From Actinomycetota bacterium (GTDB lineage: Bacteria; Actinomycetota; Thermoleophilia; Solirubrobacterales; Solirubrobacteraceae), in assembly GCA_005888335.1 (NCBI GenBank), contig VAWY01000108.1, positions 1-15,289 of the forward strand: a DNA stretch of 15,289 nucleotides. Reading direction: 5' to 3'. The number at the start of each line of letters is the position of its first letter. Within the stretch, counting starts at the first letter, position 1. Shown piece after piece: positions 14,148-15,289 of this stretch. Position numbers and translations under genes: made by a program. The notes under the pieces were generated by a model. It was not told the origin of the DNA and did not search any database. It saw only the letters and a list, made by a program, of their open reading frames with translations.

Positions 14148-15173
14148 ATGAACTCGAGCGAGCCGGTCGGCACGATCGGGGCGCTGTGGCGCTTCCCCGT
14201 CAAGTCGATGCTCGGTGAGGAGCTCGACGCGGCCGAGCTGGGCGAGGGCGGGATCGCCGGTGACCGCGCGTACGCGATCGTCGATAGACAGACCGGCAAG
14301 GTCGCGAGCGCGAAGCACCCCAAGCAGTGGCCGAACCTGCTCGAGTGCCGCGCCGCCTTCGTCGAGGAACCGCGAGCCGGCGAGGAGCCTCCTGCGGCGC
14401 GGATCGAGCTCGCCGACGGTGCCTCGGTGCTGAGCGACGCGCCGGACGTCGACGCCGTCCTGTCGCGCTTCTTCGGACGCGAGGTGGAGCTGGCCCGCGC
14501 CGCCCAGAACGGCTACACGATCGATCAGTACCACCCCGACGAGGAGGACTACGACCCCGAGGGGCACCGCGACGAGGTCGTCGAGGCGCGGCTCGGCGCG
14601 GCGTTCTTCAACGACCGGGGCCTCCCGTCGGCGGTGCCCGAAGGCTCGTTCTTCGACCTCTTCCCGCTCAGCGTCCTGACGACCTCGACCCTCGACCACC
14701 TGGGCGAGCTCGAGCCCGAGAGCCGCTTCGACGCGCGGCGGTTCCGCATGAACGTGATCGTCGAAACCGCCCAAGCGGGGTTCGCCGAGAACGAGTGGGT
14801 CGGTCGGACGGTCGCGCTCGGCGACGACGTGCGGATCAGCGTCGCCCTGCCGGATCCCCGCTGCGTCATGCCGAGCCTCGCGCAGAAGGACCTTCCGCGC
14901 GATCCCCGGATCCTCAAGGCCCTCCGGGGTCGCCGTGGCGACGGGCACGATCCGCAAGGGCGACAGCGTCAGCGTGGTCTGAGAAACGCCGCGCGCCGAC
15001 CGTCGACGAGCACGCCGGCCGCGCACGCCGCGGCTCGACGATTCCGGCGCGGCTTGGCGGACGCCGCCGCGGATGCGGCGAGGTGCATCGCGCCGAGGAT
15101 ATGGGTCGATCTTGGACGTCAATCTCGTCGAGAACGCACGAGAGTCCGTCGAGTGAGCCGCGGTCAGAGCTGA
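14148..15173 (+). CDS. MOSC-domain protein with damaged C-terminus
   Basis: The MOSC fold binds a molybdenum cofactor or sulfur group; many bacterial members have unknown substrates. The N-terminal MOSC barrel is well preserved: GTIGALWRFPVKSMLGE, GEGGIAGDRAYAIVD and SAKHPKQWPNLLE. The DPRCVMPSL segment holds the conserved Cys239. After LPRDPRILKALRG (about residue 262) the reading frame departs from the family. In the +1 frame the expected ending VAVATGTIRKGDSV appears and stops at 14980-14982. About 18 residues that normally lie between these blocks are missing, so one deletion of non-triplet length explains both features. As written, the ORF runs through unrelated Arg/Ala-rich sequence to 15173, so the last 80 or so residues are probably not native. 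AGGAGG precedes the ATG. Confidence 0.85.
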   Translation: MNSSEPVGTIGALWRFPVKSMLGEELDAAELGEGGIAGDRAYAIVDRQTGKVASAKHPKQWPNLLECRAAFVEEPRAGEEPPAARIELADGASVLSDAPDVDAVLSRFFGREVELARAAQNGYTIDQYHPDEEDYDPEGHRDEVVEARLGAAFFNDRGLPSAVPEGSFFDLFPLSVLTTSTLDHLGELEPESRFDARRFRMNVIVETAQAGFAENEWVGRTVALGDDVRISVALPDPRCVMPSLAQKDLPRDPRILKALRGRRGDGHDPQGRQRQRGLRNAARRPSTSTPAAHAAARRFRRGLADAAADAARCIAPRIWVDLGRQSRRERTRVRRVSRGQS

Positions 15174-15215
15174 CGAGCCACGTCCGTCGCCGCCGCCAGA
15201 CCCGACCCAATAGCG

Positions 15216-15260
15216 CTGCTTCGCGTGAGGACCGGCGCTCGCGCCGGCACGCGGAAGCAG
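15216..15260. repeat. Strong 45-nt imperfect palindrome/hairpin
   Basis: The arms are CTGCTT-CGCGTG-AGGA-CCGGCG, then a CTCG loop, then CGCCGG-CACGCG-G-AAGCAG. Eighteen base pairs form with a four-base bulge on one side and one base on the other. There is no T-tract. A terminator, a REP-like element or a structured RNA are all possible. Confidence 0.6.
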
Positions 15261-15289
15261 AAGCCGTGGTATCGGCGCCGCCATTCGCT

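Noticed and set aside
14088..15284. A 398-residue minus-strand ORF across the MOSC gene
   Set aside because: It is antisense to the recognisable MOSC N-terminus and has no family signature of its own.

Overview
The window is high-GC DNA. It has GTG/TTG starts, several genes without a Shine-Dalgarno sequence, and families typical of soil Actinobacteria: an MMPL exporter, TetR and SDR genes, a class III cyclase fused to an alpha/beta hydrolase, and NTF2-like and MOSC proteins. The style suggests a Solirubrobacterales-like (Thermoleophilia) chromosome, but that placement is inference. I see no rRNA or tRNA gene, CRISPR array, IS element or phage gene.

Layout, left to right. Nt 3-2009 hold an MMPL-family RND exporter whose 5' end lies outside the window. 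It converges on a TetR regulator (minus, 2077-2622), which is divergent from a short-chain dehydrogenase (2703-3617). A near-palindrome lies over the SDR -10 box. A non-coding stretch carries a good sigma70-type promoter, followed by a truncated haemoglobin (3927-4373) and a tiny MOSC-like remnant. On the minus strand a nitroreductase overlaps a periplasmic-binding-protein-like gene (6018 to 4511). A broken uridine-kinase-like gene lies upstream of the pair. A metallophosphoesterase (6368-7108), possibly with a leader ORF, follows. Two decayed minus-strand fragments (7444-7985) come next, then a plus-strand lipoprotein (8040-9035) and an EamA/DMT exporter (9093-9980).

The right third holds a NUDIX hydrolase (minus, 10095-10829) and a cupin (minus, 11023-11460). 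It also has a frameshifted SnoaL-like gene (11702-12113) and a truncated dienelactone-hydrolase-like gene (12237-12563). The latter overlaps, by an ATGA junction, an alpha/beta hydrolase-adenylate cyclase fusion (12560-13897). A MOSC protein with a damaged C-terminus (14148) and a strong 45-nt hairpin (15216-15260) close the window.

The genes do not form one pathway. They look like unlinked accessory detoxification and redox genes. I did not find a convincing new multi-gene system. The two most notable window-level patterns are these. First, six or seven genes are frameshifted, truncated or internally deleted. Second, several genes have a -10-like hexamer exactly six nucleotides before the start codon, which suggests leaderless transcription. 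The frameshifts may be real decay or assembly indels; the sequence alone cannot separate these.
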